From positions 40,690 through 104,689 of the forward strand of contig JAKLHY010000019.1 in the NCBI GenBank assembly GCA_022709905.1: a stretch of DNA of 64,000 bases. The letters run 5' to 3'. Shown here piece by piece: positions 42,694 to 51,355 of this stretch (the first letter of the stretch is position 1; each line of letters opens with the position of its first letter). A program made the position numbers and the translations under genes. Origin of the DNA: Verrucomicrobiota bacterium (GTDB lineage: Bacteria; Verrucomicrobiota; Verrucomicrobiia; Limisphaerales; UBA1319). The notes beneath the pieces were generated by a model. It did no database searches. It worked only from the letters and a program-made list of their open reading frames with translations, and was not told the DNA's origin.

Positions 42694-43112
42694 ATTGATT
42701 GCATCCATTTTCCATTTCCGTGGCGCCGGGAATTTCCCCGGCGCCGATGACGATGGCCATGCCAGGCGCATTGCCCGGAACAGCATCCCGGCATCCGAAA
42801 CTCGGATTGCTCGAGGTTGTCGGTCAGGAACGCCCGAAGCACGGCCTCGGCCTCCCCGCAAACATGCGGACGCACCCGCACGCCGACATCCTCCAGACAG
42901 TAGGCGACCGATTGGGACATCGCGCCGCACAACAGCACCTCGGCCCCCATTTCCTTGATCCCTTTCGCCAACTGGGGAGGCTGGGTCTCGGCGACCAAGA
43001 CTTCCCGCCGACTGGTTTCCCGGCCGTTCTTCAGCTGAACCACCAAAAAGCGGCCCGCCACATCCAAAACCGGAGAAATCCGGCCGTCCCAGATTGGCAT
43101 GGCCACTGTCAT
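42690..43112 (-). CDS. NifX/ORP-like metallocluster protein with Cys/His-rich tail (first gene of operon)
   Basis: A 140-residue protein. AAGGGAG lies 5 bp before the ATG at 43112, deciding the start over 43166. MTVAMPIWDGRISPVLDVAG is the family's first strand and loop. The tail FRMPGCCSGQCAWHGHRHRRRG is rich in Cys, His and Arg and could bind metal. No nitrogenase structural genes are present, so the NifX name reflects the fold only. Confidence 0.85.
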   Translation of the reverse strand: MTVAMPIWDGRISPVLDVAGRFLVVQLKNGRETSRREVLVAETQPPQLAKGIKEMGAEVLLCGAMSQSVAYCLEDVGVRVRPHVCGEAEAVLRAFLTDNLEQSEFRMPGCCSGQCAWHGHRHRRRGNSRRHGNGKWMQSI

Positions 43113-43407
43113 CGCGGCTCCCTTAGCGATTTTCGTGCCAAGTGTGGAAATGCACGGTTGACTCATAAGAATAGGCTGTTATTTAACGGTATTATGGCTG
43201 ACCAAGGCTCCCTGCTTGGAGATGAGTATTGCATTATGCACGAGTAATGCCGCAACATTCTGTGCAGAATGCCATTCTCCGGCTGGAATCGATGCTGCCG
43301 AACGGGTCAACCCCTGACAGAGGCGGTTAAGCGGTTCTGGCAAGATCTCGTTGGGTTTCATAGCGATTTTATTTGACGGTCCGCGCTGGGCAGGTCAGTT
43401 GTGCCGC
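43113..43407. promoter_or_regulatory. Upstream region of the NifX operon with two palindromes
   Basis: No gene is seen. TGCATTATGCA (43230-43240) is a perfect palindrome shared with 16443-16453. CATTCT/AGAATG (43256-43271) is a second symmetric site 15 bp away. They lie about 100-130 bp upstream of the promoter-like motif, a distance usual for activator sites. A short open frame here has no support. Confidence 0.4.
43126..43140 (-). promoter_or_regulatory. Sigma-54-like -24/-12 signature before the NifX operon
   Basis: On the minus strand TGGCACG-AAAA-TCGCT matches the sigma-54 consensus TGGCACG-N4-TTGC with one mismatch, and GG and GC are exactly 10 bp apart. A start of transcription 12 bp on would fall at about 43114, almost at the ATG. 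The good ribosome-binding site at 43118-43124 would then not be in the mRNA, which is a conflict. The match may be chance. Confidence 0.35.
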
Positions 43408-44370
43408 CTAATCGGACCAGGCCGTGCAGCAAGAGCTGTCGTAGGGCTGGCAGATTTCGTGTCCCAACCATTTCAGGTCGGCATCGTTGGGAGCCGGGAT
43501 GGGAGCGCCAAGCTGAGTCAGGCAAGACTCTTTCGGATTCAGAACGACCGAACTTTTCCATCGTCGTTTGATGACGTGCCCGTCGGCGTAGGAGATGATT
43601 CCGGAATTGCCGTGCGCCTTGCCGGGCAGGTCTAGCCAATAGGCATCGGGCCCTTCGCAGGCCTCGGAGGCCAGGGCGAAGGTTCCGTGCTGGGGATTTT
43701 GTTCATCGAAAAAGACCGGCATGGCGGTGGGTCCGCCCGATTTAAGGCTAAGATGGCTCGTGGTGTAGAAGAGATAGAACCCATTCAGCTCGTTGCCGCT
43801 GCTGATCCGGGGGGCCGCCATCAAATCGACGTTGCCCAGGTAGTGATTGATGGCGTAGGACCGCGCCACTTTCTTCTGAGCCGGACATCGATAGGAGCCG
43901 GTATTGTTAACGTAAGACCATAACAATCCATTCTTGATGGCCGGTTCCAGGTTTTGATCCTGGCTGTAGATCATCTGGACCCAGGAACGCAAGTGCGCAT
44001 CCTGTCCCTGCAGATCAAAACGGATTCGCGTGCCCGGCATTTTGTCGTTGTTATCATCGGCATAGAGCTGCCAGGCAAGCTGGAGCTGGCGCGCGTTGCC
44101 CATGCATTGGGCGCCTTGAGCCGTCTGTTTTGCGCGACCGAGCGCCGGCAGCAGCATGGCGGCAAGAATCGCAATGATGGCAATGACCACCAGGAGCTCG
44201 ATCAACGTGAATCCCATCAGGAGAGGCCTGGTGTTCCGGAAAGCCATCCGGATCTGGCCTCGATTTTCGGGCTGGCGGGATAGGATGCGGATTTCGCCGA
44301 ATTCGCCGGCAGCATCAATCTGCGACGAAATTCGGCCCTTCAACTTTAAGGTTGGCGTCGCGATGTTCAT
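43408..44370 (-). CDS. Prepilin-like secreted protein (H-X9-DG family)
   Basis: A 320-residue protein. The type IV prepilin signal [25 protein letters not shown] begins only at residue 53. AGGAG lies 5 bp before the ATG at 44370, so an unusually long leader is likely, although starts at 44247 or 44217 would give the normal short leader. The C-terminal [15 protein letters not shown] is the processing-associated H-X9-DG motif common in Verrucomicrobia, Planctomycetes and Lentisphaerae. Such proteins are abundant and of unknown role. Confidence 0.87.
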   Translation of the reverse strand: MNIATPTLKLKGRISSQIDAAGEFGEIRILSRQPENRGQIRMAFRNTRPLLMGFTLIELLVVIAIIAILAAMLLPALGRAKQTAQGAQCMGNARQLQLAWQLYADDNNDKMPGTRIRFDLQGQDAHLRSWVQMIYSQDQNLEPAIKNGLLWSYVNNTGSYRCPAQKKVARSYAINHYLGNVDLMAAPRISSGNELNGFYLFYTTSHLSLKSGGPTAMPVFFDEQNPQHGTFALASEACEGPDAYWLDLPGKAHGNSGIISYADGHVIKRRWKSSVVLNPKESCLTQLGAPIPAPNDADLKWLGHEICQPYDSSCCTAWSD

Positions 44371-44573
44371 GAGTCTCCTCTAAGCGTAGATCGTGCCAAC
44401 CCAGGCAATTATCTAATAAGTATTTGTCATCGTGTAAGATAAGAAAATGAATCGGCAAAGAGATCGCTGCAAGGCATGGCATTTTGCATGGATCGATTCA
44501 ATAGCTCAGTTCAATTGCCATCCGAGAAACTGCCTTTGCGGAGTACGTTAATTATTAATTTAAGGGCAGACCC

Positions 44574-45521
44574 CTAGCCTGGGCGGAGCTGGCGAAGGAG
44601 TGCTGTGAAGTCCTCGGGCCATGGGGCTTGGAAAGACACTTGTTGCTTCTGGCGCGGGTGAAAAAAACCGAGTTTCCAGGCATGGAGCATGTGGCGGGTG
44701 GCTTTGCAGCCGGTGGTTTCGGTCAGGCGCGTGTTTTGACGTCGACCGTATACGGTGTCGCCCGCCAAGGGACAGCCGAGGTGCTGGAAATGAACGCGGA
44801 CTTGATGGGTTCGACCGGTGTGCAATCGGGCTTCGACGAGGGCGGCGGCGGGAAAGGATTCGATGAGCCGATAACTCGTCCAGGCCTCGCGGCCGCCGCC
44901 ATCGGTCACCGCCATGCGTTTCCGGTGGTTGGGATGACGGGCCACGGCGGCGCGGATTTCTCCGGCGGAGGCGGGCGGGTGTCCGCAGACAATGGCGAGG
45001 TAGATCTTGTCGATCTCGCGCCGGGCGAATTGACTGGCGAGGGCCAGATGGGTGGAATCGTTTTTGGCGACGACCAGGCAGCCGCTGGTTTCCTTGTCCA
45101 GGCGATGGACGATGCCGGGGCGAGCGACACCGCCGATGCCGCTTAATTGCCCGGCGCAATGGTGGAGCAGGGCGTTGACCAGGGTGTGGTCCGAGTGGCC
45201 AGCGGCCGGATGAACCACCAGGCCGGCGGGCTTATTCAGCACCAGCAAATCGTCGTCCTCGAACAGGATCTCGATCGCCATTTCCTCGGGCTGGGCCGTC
45301 GAGGGTTGCGGTTGGGGCCAATCGATGGTGACGAGTTCTCCCGCCCGGGGGGCATGAGTAGGTTTGACGATTTGGTTATTGACGCGGACGGCGCCCTGGG
45401 TAATCAGGCGTTGCCAGGCGCCTCGGGATACTGTGGGAAAGTGGTCGCGCAGGAAGGTGTCGAGTCGCTCCTGAGGTCTGGACTGTTCAAGGGTGAAGCT
45501 GCTGCGATCGGGATTGCTCAT
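44574..45521 (-). CDS. rluD: RluD-family 23S rRNA pseudouridine synthase
   Basis: A 315-residue protein: an S4-like N-terminal domain (RLDTFLRDHFPTVSRGAWQRLI), then the catalytic domain with GIVHRLDKETSGCLVVAK (catalytic Asp) and ARLHTGRTHQVRVHFQHLG. Start 45521 overlaps the lgt stop as ATGA. RluD modifies helix 69 of 23S rRNA. RluA/RluC-like specificity cannot be excluded. Confidence 0.92.
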   Translation of the reverse strand: MSNPDRSSFTLEQSRPQERLDTFLRDHFPTVSRGAWQRLITQGAVRVNNQIVKPTHAPRAGELVTIDWPQPQPSTAQPEEMAIEILFEDDDLLVLNKPAGLVVHPAAGHSDHTLVNALLHHCAGQLSGIGGVARPGIVHRLDKETSGCLVVAKNDSTHLALASQFARREIDKIYLAIVCGHPPASAGEIRAAVARHPNHRKRMAVTDGGGREAWTSYRLIESFPAAALVEARLHTGRTHQVRVHFQHLGCPLAGDTVYGRRQNTRLTETTGCKATRHMLHAWKLGFFHPRQKQQVSFQAPWPEDFTALLRQLRPG

Positions 45522-46291
45522 GCGCCAGGTTCCGGGCGTTTCCCTGAGAGCTGCCACCATAGCCCGGCGCCGACCAGAAAGACCAGCAAGCTGAGCAACT
45601 GCGCCGGCGTGGCCCAATTCCCGAGATAAAAGGTCTGGTAATCCCCCCGGAAGAACTCATCGATAAACCGCAGCACGGCGTAGCTGATGAGGTAAGCCGC
45701 AAAGATCTGCCCGTCGAATTGTTTCCGACGGTAACCCCAGGCCAGAACCGCATACAGCCCGGCATTCAGCAGGGATTCATAGAGTTGGGTGGGATGAACC
45801 GCTGTGCCTGCTGTTTCATGGTCCGCGGGGAAGCGAATGCCCCAGGGCATTTGGGTGGGCCGTCCGTAACAACAGCCGTACATCAGGCAGCCGACGCGTC
45901 CGAACACATAGCCCAGGGCGATGCTGGGCGCCAGGGCGTCGGCCGTCTTCCATAGGGGAAGTTTCTTCCAGTGCAGATAGAACAGGCTGGCGATCGTTGC
46001 GCCCATCAATCCGCCATAAAAGACCAAGCCTCCCTGACGGATCATAAACACTTCCCAAAGCGGGTGGTTCGCGTAATAATCCTCCCAGTTCGAGATAACA
46101 TAGAGCGCGCGGGCGCCCAAGAGAGAACCTATGACCAACCATGGACCCAAATCGATGATCGATTCGGGATTGAGACCGTCGCGCAGGCCGCGCCGGCTCG
46201 CGGTCCACAGACCAACCATGAAACCGATGGCGACCAGAATCCCATACCAATGGATATCCAGTCCGCCCAGTTGGAAGGCAATCTTGTGCAC
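45518..46291 (-). CDS. lgt: Prolipoprotein diacylglyceryl transferase Lgt
   Basis: A 257-residue inner-membrane enzyme with seven hydrophobic segments. Hallmarks: HWYGILVAIGFMVG, RQGGLVFYGGLMGA, GYVFGRVGCLMYGCCYGRPT, HPTQLYESLLN and RFIDEFFRGD. It adds diacylglycerol to the lipobox cysteine of lipoproteins. It is the first gene of a pair with rluD and is divergent from the phosphohexomutase gene. Confidence 0.96.
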   Translation of the reverse strand: MHKIAFQLGGLDIHWYGILVAIGFMVGLWTASRRGLRDGLNPESIIDLGPWLVIGSLLGARALYVISNWEDYYANHPLWEVFMIRQGGLVFYGGLMGATIASLFYLHWKKLPLWKTADALAPSIALGYVFGRVGCLMYGCCYGRPTQMPWGIRFPADHETAGTAVHPTQLYESLLNAGLYAVLAWGYRRKQFDGQIFAAYLISYAVLRFIDEFFRGDYQTFYLGNWATPAQLLSLLVFLVGAGLWWQLSGKRPEPGA

Positions 46292-46382
46292 CCACTCATC
46301 TTAATCCACAGGCTCGCCCGGCGTCAATGTCAGCACCCCTCGCAATTTTCAAACAGGCTCTCAAACAGGAGCTACCCCACGT

Positions 46383-48158
46383 ATGAATGAGAAACCCTTG
46401 CGTTTTGGCACAAGCGGACTGCGGGATTTCGACGAGAACCTGACCGATCGGGAGGTCTACATCAACACCAAGGGTTTCCTGTTGTATCTCGAGGATTTGG
46501 CGCGGCGGGGAGGGGTGGGCGGCTTGAAAGAGGGCGGGCCCGTAGCTCTGGCGTCTGATTACCGTCCCAGTTCACGCGTCGACCGGATCCCGCGAGCGGT
46601 CGCGGTGGCCATCCTCGATGCGGGATACGAAGTGGTTTTCTGCGGCCATATTCCGACGCCGGCTGTTTCGTATTATGGATTGAGCCGGGGAATGGCCAGC
46701 ATCATGGTCACGGGCAGCCACATTCCTTTTGGTTTGAACGGGATCAAATTTAACCGGCCGAACGGGGAGATTCTCAAGTCCGAGGAAAAACCGATTTTGG
46801 AAAAGGTGGCCCGGGTGCGGGAGGAGATTGCCGCGGGGCCGCGCCGGGATTGGTTCCGGCCCGATGGGGGATTCCATCCCGAGGGGGCGCCTATGTTAGG
46901 TCCATTGCTCGAGAGGGCCGGCGCCGCGCTGGCCCGGAAAGAGGCGCGGGCGGAGCACGATTATCTTCAGCGATACGTGTCGGTGTTCGGACCTCAGGCC
47001 TTGCGGGATTTGGACCTGGTGTTTTATCGCCAGTCCAGCGTGGGACGCGATCTGCTGCCGGCGATCCTTCGGAGTTTGGGGGCCAGGGTGTCCGAGGTGG
47101 GAGAACTGGCCGTTGATCGAGGGGCCTTTCTATCGGTGGACACGGAGAAGATGACTCCGGAAATCCGGCAGGCTTTGCGCGGGCTGGCGGCTGATTTCGC
47201 CGCCGAGCATGGGCGCAAGCCCTTTGCGGTGCTCAGCGCGGATGGCGATGCGGATCGCCCCGTTTTTTGCGACGAAGAGGGCGAGTTTATTGCCGGCGAC
47301 ATGTTGGGCGTCTTGACCTCGCTGTACTTGAAACCGGGTTTCGTGGCGGTTCCGATCACGTGCAACAGCGCGGCGGTCCGGTGGCTGCAGCGCCTGGCGA
47401 CCGTGGTTCAGACGCGGGTGGGTTCGCCTTACATCAACCAGGCGATGCAGACCGCTTTGCGGGCAAATCCCAAACTGCGGGCCGCGGGCTACGAAGCCAA
47501 CGGAGGATACCTGTTGGGCACGGACTGGGACATTGGATCGGAGAGGCTGCGGGCCCTGCCGACCCGAGACGCGGCGCTGCCTCTGATTTGCGGGCTTCTC
47601 CTGGCCCGCCAAGGCGTCCTGGAAAAGGAAGACGGCTCGATGACGCCCCTCAGCCGGGTTTCTGATTTGATCAAGGTATTTCCGAGGCACGTGTTTGCCG
47701 GGGTGGTGGATCGCGAACACGACGGCGTGGCCTATGAATCGGCCGAGACCGGGAAGCGGATTCTCCGTCGATTAAGTCCCCTCGAGGAGGGGATTCAAGA
47801 GGTGGATTTTCGGCGCGAGACGGTCGTTTACGCCTCCGAATCGGGATCGGCAGACCTGCCGGGCAGAGAGGAGGGCGGGCAAATGAATGGGCTGACAGCC
47901 GAATGGCAGGTCATCCAGAGAAGGCTGGCCGCCTATTTCCATCCGGCGCGGGGATTTGTCCCCATCGAGAAACTTAACTACCTGGATGGATTGAGAATTT
48001 ACTTCGCCAATGGGGAAATTGTGCATTTGCGCCCCTCGGGTAACGCCCCGGAATTCCGGTTTTATGCGGAGGCAGACCAGGCGGAGCGGGCGCGTCAGAT
48101 TGGCGAACGCCGGGTCGAGATCCTCCGGGAGATGATCCGCGATCTGGCCAAGGACTGA
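46383..48158 (+). CDS. Phosphohexomutase (phosphoglucomutase/phosphomannomutase family)
   Basis: A 591-residue protein of the alpha-D-phosphohexomutase superfamily. FGTSGLRDF starts domain 1, MVTGSHIPFGLNGIKF contains the phosphoserine, DGDADRPVF binds Mg, YEANGGYLLG is the sugar loop, and LRPSGNAPEFRFY is the C-terminal phosphate-binding loop. It interconverts hexose 1- and 6-phosphates. SGSHxPxxxNG with Ile-Pro in place of Asn-Pro is a small variation. Glucose versus mannose specificity is not decided. Confidence 0.92.
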   Translation: MNEKPLRFGTSGLRDFDENLTDREVYINTKGFLLYLEDLARRGGVGGLKEGGPVALASDYRPSSRVDRIPRAVAVAILDAGYEVVFCGHIPTPAVSYYGLSRGMASIMVTGSHIPFGLNGIKFNRPNGEILKSEEKPILEKVARVREEIAAGPRRDWFRPDGGFHPEGAPMLGPLLERAGAALARKEARAEHDYLQRYVSVFGPQALRDLDLVFYRQSSVGRDLLPAILRSLGARVSEVGELAVDRGAFLSVDTEKMTPEIRQALRGLAADFAAEHGRKPFAVLSADGDADRPVFCDEEGEFIAGDMLGVLTSLYLKPGFVAVPITCNSAAVRWLQRLATVVQTRVGSPYINQAMQTALRANPKLRAAGYEANGGYLLGTDWDIGSERLRALPTRDAALPLICGLLLARQGVLEKEDGSMTPLSRVSDLIKVFPRHVFAGVVDREHDGVAYESAETGKRILRRLSPLEEGIQEVDFRRETVVYASESGSADLPGREEGGQMNGLTAEWQVIQRRLAAYFHPARGFVPIEKLNYLDGLRIYFANGEIVHLRPSGNAPEFRFYAEADQAERARQIGERRVEILREMIRDLAKD

Positions 48159-48555
48159 TGGCCAAGCCTGAACCGCAAATAAAACAACTTAACCGCGAAT
48201 GGACGCCAATCCACGCGAATCATGGCGACCCAATTACGAAGGTCTCAAAGTGTGCGCGTAATCGATGGAATGTCTGAGATCCAGTGATAACCGGCACGGC
48301 GGGATAAATCCCGCGCTCCATTCCAGCCGGAGCGCGGAATTCATTCCGCAGAGCGATTCTGCCAGCAGGAAAGCTCCGGTTTTATTCGCGTCCATTGGCG
48401 TTAATTCGCGGTTCTGTTTTTCGAAGCGTTTTCTGGGCGGTTTTTGGGACGAAGCCCGGGTGTTGACGTCCGCAGGCTGTTTTGTTGTGATGCGGGGAGA
48501 CATCCATGGATTCCGGCGAGAGAGAATACTTCTCTGAAGGGGCTTGGAGGGTCTG
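48159..48555. repeat. Dispersed palindromic repeat, best-preserved copy (48191-48445)
   Basis: The intergenic region holds no gene. The repeat has left arm AACCGCGAATGGACGCCAAT (48191 on) and right arm 48384-48412, 26 of 30 positions pairing. Between them are two hairpins, GCGGGATAAATCCCGC and GCGGAATTCATTCCGC. The arms themselves have a 10-bp period of CGCGAAT/CGCCAAT. Related copies lie at 1447-1578 (right half) and 9535-9790. Confidence 0.75.
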
Positions 48556-49281
48556 ATGGCGCGTATCATGAAAATAACGCTGTTTATTCCTTGTTTTGTG
48601 GATTCATTTTATCCGCAGGTTGGCATCAGCATGGTGCGGATTCTGGAGCGGTTGGGTCACCGAGTGGAATTTCCGGAGGACTTGACCTGTTGCGGACAGC
48701 CGGGATTCAACAGCGGTTGCTGGACGGAAGCACGGTTGGTGGCCGAGAAAGTGCTGCGGCGTTTGCGCGACACGGAGGTGGTGGTCATCGCCAGCGGGTC
48801 CTGTGGCGCCATGGTCAAGAACTACTATCCCGAGCTGTTCGCCGGGACGCCTCTCGAGAAAGACGCCCGAGCATTGTCGGCGCGGACTTACGAGTTCAGC
48901 CAGTTTCTGGTGGACCGCCTGGGAGTCACCGATGTGGGGGCTTGTTTTAATGCTCGCGTGACTTACCATGACGGATGCCACAGCCTGCGGGAAATGAACA
49001 TCCGCGATGCGCCCCGCCGGCTGCTGGCCCAGGTGAAGGGCCTGGAACTGGTCGAGATGAAACAGGTGGTTTGCTGCGGATTCGGCGGCACTTTTTCGGC
49101 CAAGTTTCCCATGATCTCGACAGCCATGGGGGAGGTCAAATGCGCCAGCGCCGCCGAGACCGGGGCTGACTACATTGTTTCCAGCGATTCCAGCTGTCTG
49201 ATGCATATTCAAGGCCTGCTGGATCGCCAGGGCAAAACGATGCGCACCATTCACCTGGCCGAACTCCTGGCACGCTCATGA
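48556..49281 (+). CDS. lutA: LutA-type lactate oxidation iron-sulfur protein
   Basis: A 241-residue protein with two CCG-domain cysteine motifs, TCCGQPGFNSGC and VCCGFGGTFSAKFP, and GSCGAMVKNYYPELF and YHDGCHSLRE. It begins after GGAGGG at good spacing. ATGA overlap joins it to lutB. LutABC oxidises L-lactate to pyruvate in Bacillus. The complex is soluble, and electron acceptor proteins are unknown. Confidence 0.93.
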   Translation: MARIMKITLFIPCFVDSFYPQVGISMVRILERLGHRVEFPEDLTCCGQPGFNSGCWTEARLVAEKVLRRLRDTEVVVIASGSCGAMVKNYYPELFAGTPLEKDARALSARTYEFSQFLVDRLGVTDVGACFNARVTYHDGCHSLREMNIRDAPRRLLAQVKGLELVEMKQVVCCGFGGTFSAKFPMISTAMGEVKCASAAETGADYIVSSDSSCLMHIQGLLDRQGKTMRTIHLAELLARS

Positions 49282-50672
49282 ATACTTCAGCTCATCAATT
49301 TCACGAACAGGCCACGCGGCTTTCCCATGATTTGCGCCACCGGGCGCTCATTCAAACCGCCCTGGAAAAATACGAGGTCAAGCGCGACGAGAAGAAGGCC
49401 GTCTTTCAGGACTGGCAAGGAGCCCGGCAGCGCGCCGCCGAGATCAAGTGGGAGGCCGTCAACCATCTGGATGCTTACCTGGTGGATTTTGCCCGCAAGC
49501 TCGAGGGGCGGGGGACCAAGGTGCATTGGGCCGAAAACGGCGAGCAGGCCCGCGAGATCATCGTGGGGATTGCCCGCGCCAAAGGGGCCCGGGCCCTCAT
49601 CAAATCCAAGTCGATGACGTCCGAGGAAATTCACCTCAACGAATCCCTCGAACAATCGGGCGTATCGGTGGTGGAATCGGATCTGGGCGAGTATATCGTT
49701 CAGCTGCGCGGCGAGGCCCCCTACCACATTGTATTCCCGGCGATGCATCTGACCCGGGACGAGATCAGCGATCTGTTTACCCGGAAACTGGGCACTCCAC
49801 CCACGAAGAGTCCCGAGGAACTCACGATGATTGCCCGGCGGGTGTTGCGTCAGAAATATATCCAGGCGGACATTGGCCTCACAGGGGCGAACTTTGCCGT
49901 CGCCGAGACCGGCATGATTTCGATCACCGAAAACGAGGGCAATTCCCGGCTGACGTCCGCCCTGCCCAAAACCATGATCACGTTGTTGGGCATCGAAAAG
50001 ATCGTGCCCCAACTGGCTGATCTGGCCTTGTTTCTCCCGATGCTGGCCACGGTCGGCGCCGGCCAGTTGATCTCTGGATACAACACACTTTACGGCGGGC
50101 CGCGGCAGCCCGGGGAATTCGATGGACCCGAGGAATTTCACGTGGTCCTGCTGGACAACCAGCGGACCGTTCTGATGTCGGATCCTGAACAGCGGGACGC
50201 GCTGCACTGCATCCGATGCGGGGCCTGCCTGAATGCCTGCCCCGTCTACCGCAATATCGGGGGCCACACCTATGGGACGGCCTACTCGGGACCGATTGGA
50301 TCGGTGATTACGCCGCACCTTCGAGGGTTGCTCGAATGGAAGCATCTGTCCTACGCCTCGTCGCTCTGTGGAGCCTGCACAGAAGCCTGTCCCGTTCAAG
50401 TGCAGCTGCATCATCATCTCCTTCAGAACCGGCGCAATGTGAACCGCCAGAAACCGGTTTGGTGGGAGAAACTGGCTTTTCGCGCCTTTGCGGTCCTCGC
50501 AAACAGTCCGGGGCTTTGGCGCTTGGCCCAAAAAGCGGGCCGGCTTGCTCAAAAAGCCCATCCCTTGATCAAGGGCGGCGCGCTCGACCCGGCTCGGCCC
50601 TGGACGCAATCACGCGATCTGCCGCCCCTGGCCAAGGAAACCTTCCGCGATTACTGGAGAAAACGCCGATGA
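49278..50672 (+). CDS. lutB: LutB-type lactate oxidation iron-sulfur protein
   Basis: A 464-residue protein with an N-terminal LUD domain (KSKSMTSEEIHLN, TGANFAVAETGMISITENEG) and a C-terminal ferredoxin domain with CIRCGACLNACPVY and CGACTEACPVQ for two [4Fe-4S] clusters, then a helical tail. It overlaps lutA and lutC by ATGA, so the three are translated together. Confidence 0.95.
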   Translation: MNTSAHQFHEQATRLSHDLRHRALIQTALEKYEVKRDEKKAVFQDWQGARQRAAEIKWEAVNHLDAYLVDFARKLEGRGTKVHWAENGEQAREIIVGIARAKGARALIKSKSMTSEEIHLNESLEQSGVSVVESDLGEYIVQLRGEAPYHIVFPAMHLTRDEISDLFTRKLGTPPTKSPEELTMIARRVLRQKYIQADIGLTGANFAVAETGMISITENEGNSRLTSALPKTMITLLGIEKIVPQLADLALFLPMLATVGAGQLISGYNTLYGGPRQPGEFDGPEEFHVVLLDNQRTVLMSDPEQRDALHCIRCGACLNACPVYRNIGGHTYGTAYSGPIGSVITPHLRGLLEWKHLSYASSLCGACTEACPVQVQLHHHLLQNRRNVNRQKPVWWEKLAFRAFAVLANSPGLWRLAQKAGRLAQKAHPLIKGGALDPARPWTQSRDLPPLAKETFRDYWRKRR

Positions 50673-51355
50673 ATGCCCGAGACGCCATCCTGGCCCGCAT
50701 CAAAGAGGCCCTTCGAACACCCGCGCCCCCGGCCGGCGCGCGCGATCACGATTCAGGCCACCCTCCAACAGGAGCGCCGTCGCGGGATTTTTCCCGTTTC
50801 CTGCCCGCTGTCGGCGATTCATTCGAGGATAGGATCCAGTCCTTTCGCGCAGCGGCCGCCGAATTGAAGGCCGATTTCCGTCTGTTTGAAACCCAGGAAC
50901 AGGCTTTGGCGTCCCTCCGACAGCTCAGCGCCGAAGAGAAGTGGCAGCGCCTGGGTTCGCATCGCGGCGCGCTCACAGACGCGGCCTGTGAAATTTTACG
51001 TCTTCCCGTGGTTCAAACCGATCAGGCCTATGATGTGGCCGCTTTGGAGGCCTGCGACGCCGGCCTCAGCGAATGTGACGCCCTGGTGGCGCAGACCGGC
51101 AGCGTGGTCGTCTCGAGCCGCAGTGCCGGTGGACGCGCCCTAAGCGTGCTGCCGCCGCACCATGTGGTTCTGGCACGGCGGGATCAACTGGTGCCGGACC
51201 TTCCCCAGGCCCTGGCGATGATCCAAAAGAAATACGGCGACCACTACCCCAGCATGATCTCGTTCATCACCGGTCCCAGCCGCACCGGCGATATCGAACG
51301 TATCCTGGTCCTCGGCGCCCATGGTCCGAAAAAACTAACGATCTTCTGCTTCTAA
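50669..51355 (+). CDS. lutC: LutC-type lactate oxidation protein
   Basis: A 228-residue LUD-domain protein: MNARDAILARIKEAL, then LVAQTGSVVVSSRSAGGRALSVLPPHHVVL and GPSRTGDIERILVLGAHGP. The start is set by the ATGA overlap with lutB. A longer frame from 50216 only runs through lutB. The stop codon lies in an inverted repeat shared with the convergent neighbour. Confidence 0.93.
   Translation: MNARDAILARIKEALRTPAPPAGARDHDSGHPPTGAPSRDFSRFLPAVGDSFEDRIQSFRAAAAELKADFRLFETQEQALASLRQLSAEEKWQRLGSHRGALTDAACEILRLPVVQTDQAYDVAALEACDAGLSECDALVAQTGSVVVSSRSAGGRALSVLPPHHVVLARRDQLVPDLPQALAMIQKKYGDHYPSMISFITGPSRTGDIERILVLGAHGPKKLTIFCF

Noticed and set aside
36822..43112. Nitrogen-fixation cluster, suggested by NifX- and NifU-like domains
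   Set aside because: No nifH, nifD, nifK, nifE, nifN or nifB is present. The NifX and NifU_N folds also occur in ORP-type and general Fe-S systems.
43179..43361. 60-codon minus-strand frame upstream of the NifX operon
   Set aside because: No ribosome-binding site, no domain, and it covers the palindromes that look regulatory.
50216..50668. N-terminal extension of lutC
   Set aside because: It lies wholly inside lutB in another frame. The ATGA overlap at 50669 sets the start.
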